This document shows, in pieces, positions 63,049-64,000 of a stretch of DNA of 64,000 bases. The notes beneath the pieces were generated by a model, which saw only the letters and a program-made list of their open reading frames with translations, did not search any database and was not told where the DNA came from. This DNA comes from Cryptomeria japonica. Taxonomy: Eukaryota; Streptophyta; Pinopsida; Cupressales; Cupressaceae. Within the stretch, counting starts at the first letter, position 1. Each line of letters begins with the position of its first letter. The stretch spans positions 189,617,619-189,681,618 of the forward strand of contig NC_081410.1 of the NCBI RefSeq assembly GCF_030272615.1, in the 5' to 3' direction. A program made the position numbers and the translations under genes.

Positions 63049-64000
63049 TTAATATTTAATTTGTAATGTTATTGATTATTAATTAGTATATATTGTATTA
63101 ACGGTGGATTAATATGTGTATATTAATTAATATTCAATTTGTATTTTTATATATAAATATGGAGGAAGTATCGTTTTAATTGGTAAATGATCATAGATTT
63201 TTATTTCCTTTTTAATGAACTTTTCCATTTTTGGAAAGTATGTATATTTGTGTTGCAAGAGATGAGATTAGATTATGGTGTCCGACCAAGGATGAAAATG
63301 ATATTTTATTTTTTAAAATGAATATCATATTTTTATGCGATTAATGAATAGTTGATTTTATATCCTTGTGTATACTACATACATTATAATTATTATCATG
63401 TGATTTTGGTTTGAAAACTCGCAATGAAATATTTAAATTATTATATGATGCAATCGAACTTTAGTGAGTTAGTAAACCATGAATGACTTGTACCCAGACA
63501 AGGTAGACAAAATGCAATCAAACTTAGATCAATTAGAAAATTGGATCGATTTTAAGGTTTTAGCAATATGGAAAAAGATTGTCCTTTCCAGTTATTGCCT
63601 ATGCATGTTTAAATTTTTGTATTCGCATTTACTTATGAATTGGCAAGTCCTTGATTGTGATTATTGGTTATCGTCGTTTGTTGATTTGGGTACCTGCTTA
63701 TGTCCTTGATCTTGAGTATTTATTGTTTTCATGTGATGGTTTGTATCCGGTCATGTCCTTTATGCGGGTGTTGAATGTTGATTCGTAGTAGACCATAGCT
63801 GGTCAGGTCTCTAGCTAGAGCACCATCAGTTAGTGCACCTCGTATGAAGTCTTATTTGACCAAGTGGGTATTCCTACCATTTTGAACTCCGTTTGCTTGA
63901 CCTTGTGTATTCCTTGGTTTAGGAGTTCGTTTGAGTGTAGTCTAGTGTCATTTGGGGAAGTGACTTTTGATTGGGGGTCGTGCCCAAAGTGGTTGTTGGG
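60917..64000 (+). repeat. Element J 3' LTR (incomplete at window end)
   Basis: First 3084 bp of an LTR starting TGTAGTACCCC; collinear with 52827-55880. It has the canonical TG start that the 5' copy has lost, and a much longer (TA)n tract (62967-63044). Confidence 0.92.

Larger units (their letters stand above)
52827..64000 (+). mobile_element. Element J: long-LTR non-coding retrotransposon, runs past the window end
   Basis: 5' LTR 52827-57149, primer site 57152, interior 57150-60916 without ORFs, polypurine tract 60903-60916, 3' LTR from 60917 and incomplete at the window edge. Same family as element F (opposite strand). LTRs over 4 kb with a non-coding interior fit the LARD class. The left end is TATAGTACCC instead of TGTAGTACCC, a single change at the terminal G. 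The target copy on the left would be gcccc (52822-52826); the matching one lies outside the window. Confidence 0.9.

Overview
This window looks like intergenic DNA of a large, repeat-bloated plant nuclear genome. It holds degenerate plant L1-type LINEs, Ty1/copia elements, LTR elements without pol and with LTRs up to 4.3 kb, solo LTRs, a satellite array and long microsatellites. I see no intact host gene, tRNA, rRNA or CRISPR array. A conifer is my best guess, from the very long AT-rich LTRs, the old nested insertions and an unknown retroelement ORF that reminds me of conifer repeat proteins. That is inference from memory, not proof.

Left two thirds (1-37594): one old LINE (LINE-1, plus strand) has been split into four pieces by three insertions. 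These are solo LTR A1 (296-4280), solo LTR C (4940-6181) and a 30-kb minus-strand copia-type element, Copia-B (7131-37310). Copia-B was itself invaded by solo LTR D (8371-16301), by a complete plus-strand Ty1/copia element Copia-E (17501-24914) and by a minus-strand long-LTR element F (26793-34939). LTR D contains non-coding LTR element G (9416-16132), and G contains solo LTR H (13752-14905). That is five levels: LINE-1 > Copia-B > LTR D > G > LTR H. Every level has terminal dinucleotides (TG..CA, or TG..TA for Copia-B) and an exact or 4-of-5 target-site duplication (TSD). Removing A1, C and Copia-B with one TSD copy each rejoins the LINE-1 codons in frame.

Middle (37595-48458): about 2.7 kb of featureless AT-rich DNA, then a second, 5'-truncated LINE (LINE-2, RT, zf-RVT and RNase H). 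It is interrupted by solo LTR A2 (42266-45724), from the same family as A1, with a perfect TAGAG duplication and a restored frame.

Right (48459-64000): a degenerate minisatellite, a copia-type solo LTR with long (AC)n and (CATA)n tracts, and a 138-bp satellite array (about 51200-52826). Each satellite monomer is built from two overlapping inverted repeats. The array is interrupted by element J (52827 to beyond the window end), with LTRs over 4 kb, a tRNA-Met-type primer site, a polypurine tract and no ORF. F and J belong to one family. A1 and A2 have related termini.

Functionally nothing here looks able to transpose alone. Copia-E has 13 in-frame stops, the LINEs are mutated, and B, F, G and J lack pol. 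The most unusual items are the dyad-symmetric satellite, the pol-less Copia-B with a coiled-coil/zinc-knuckle ORF plus an unrecognised ORF of about 900 codons, and the fully resolvable five-level nest.
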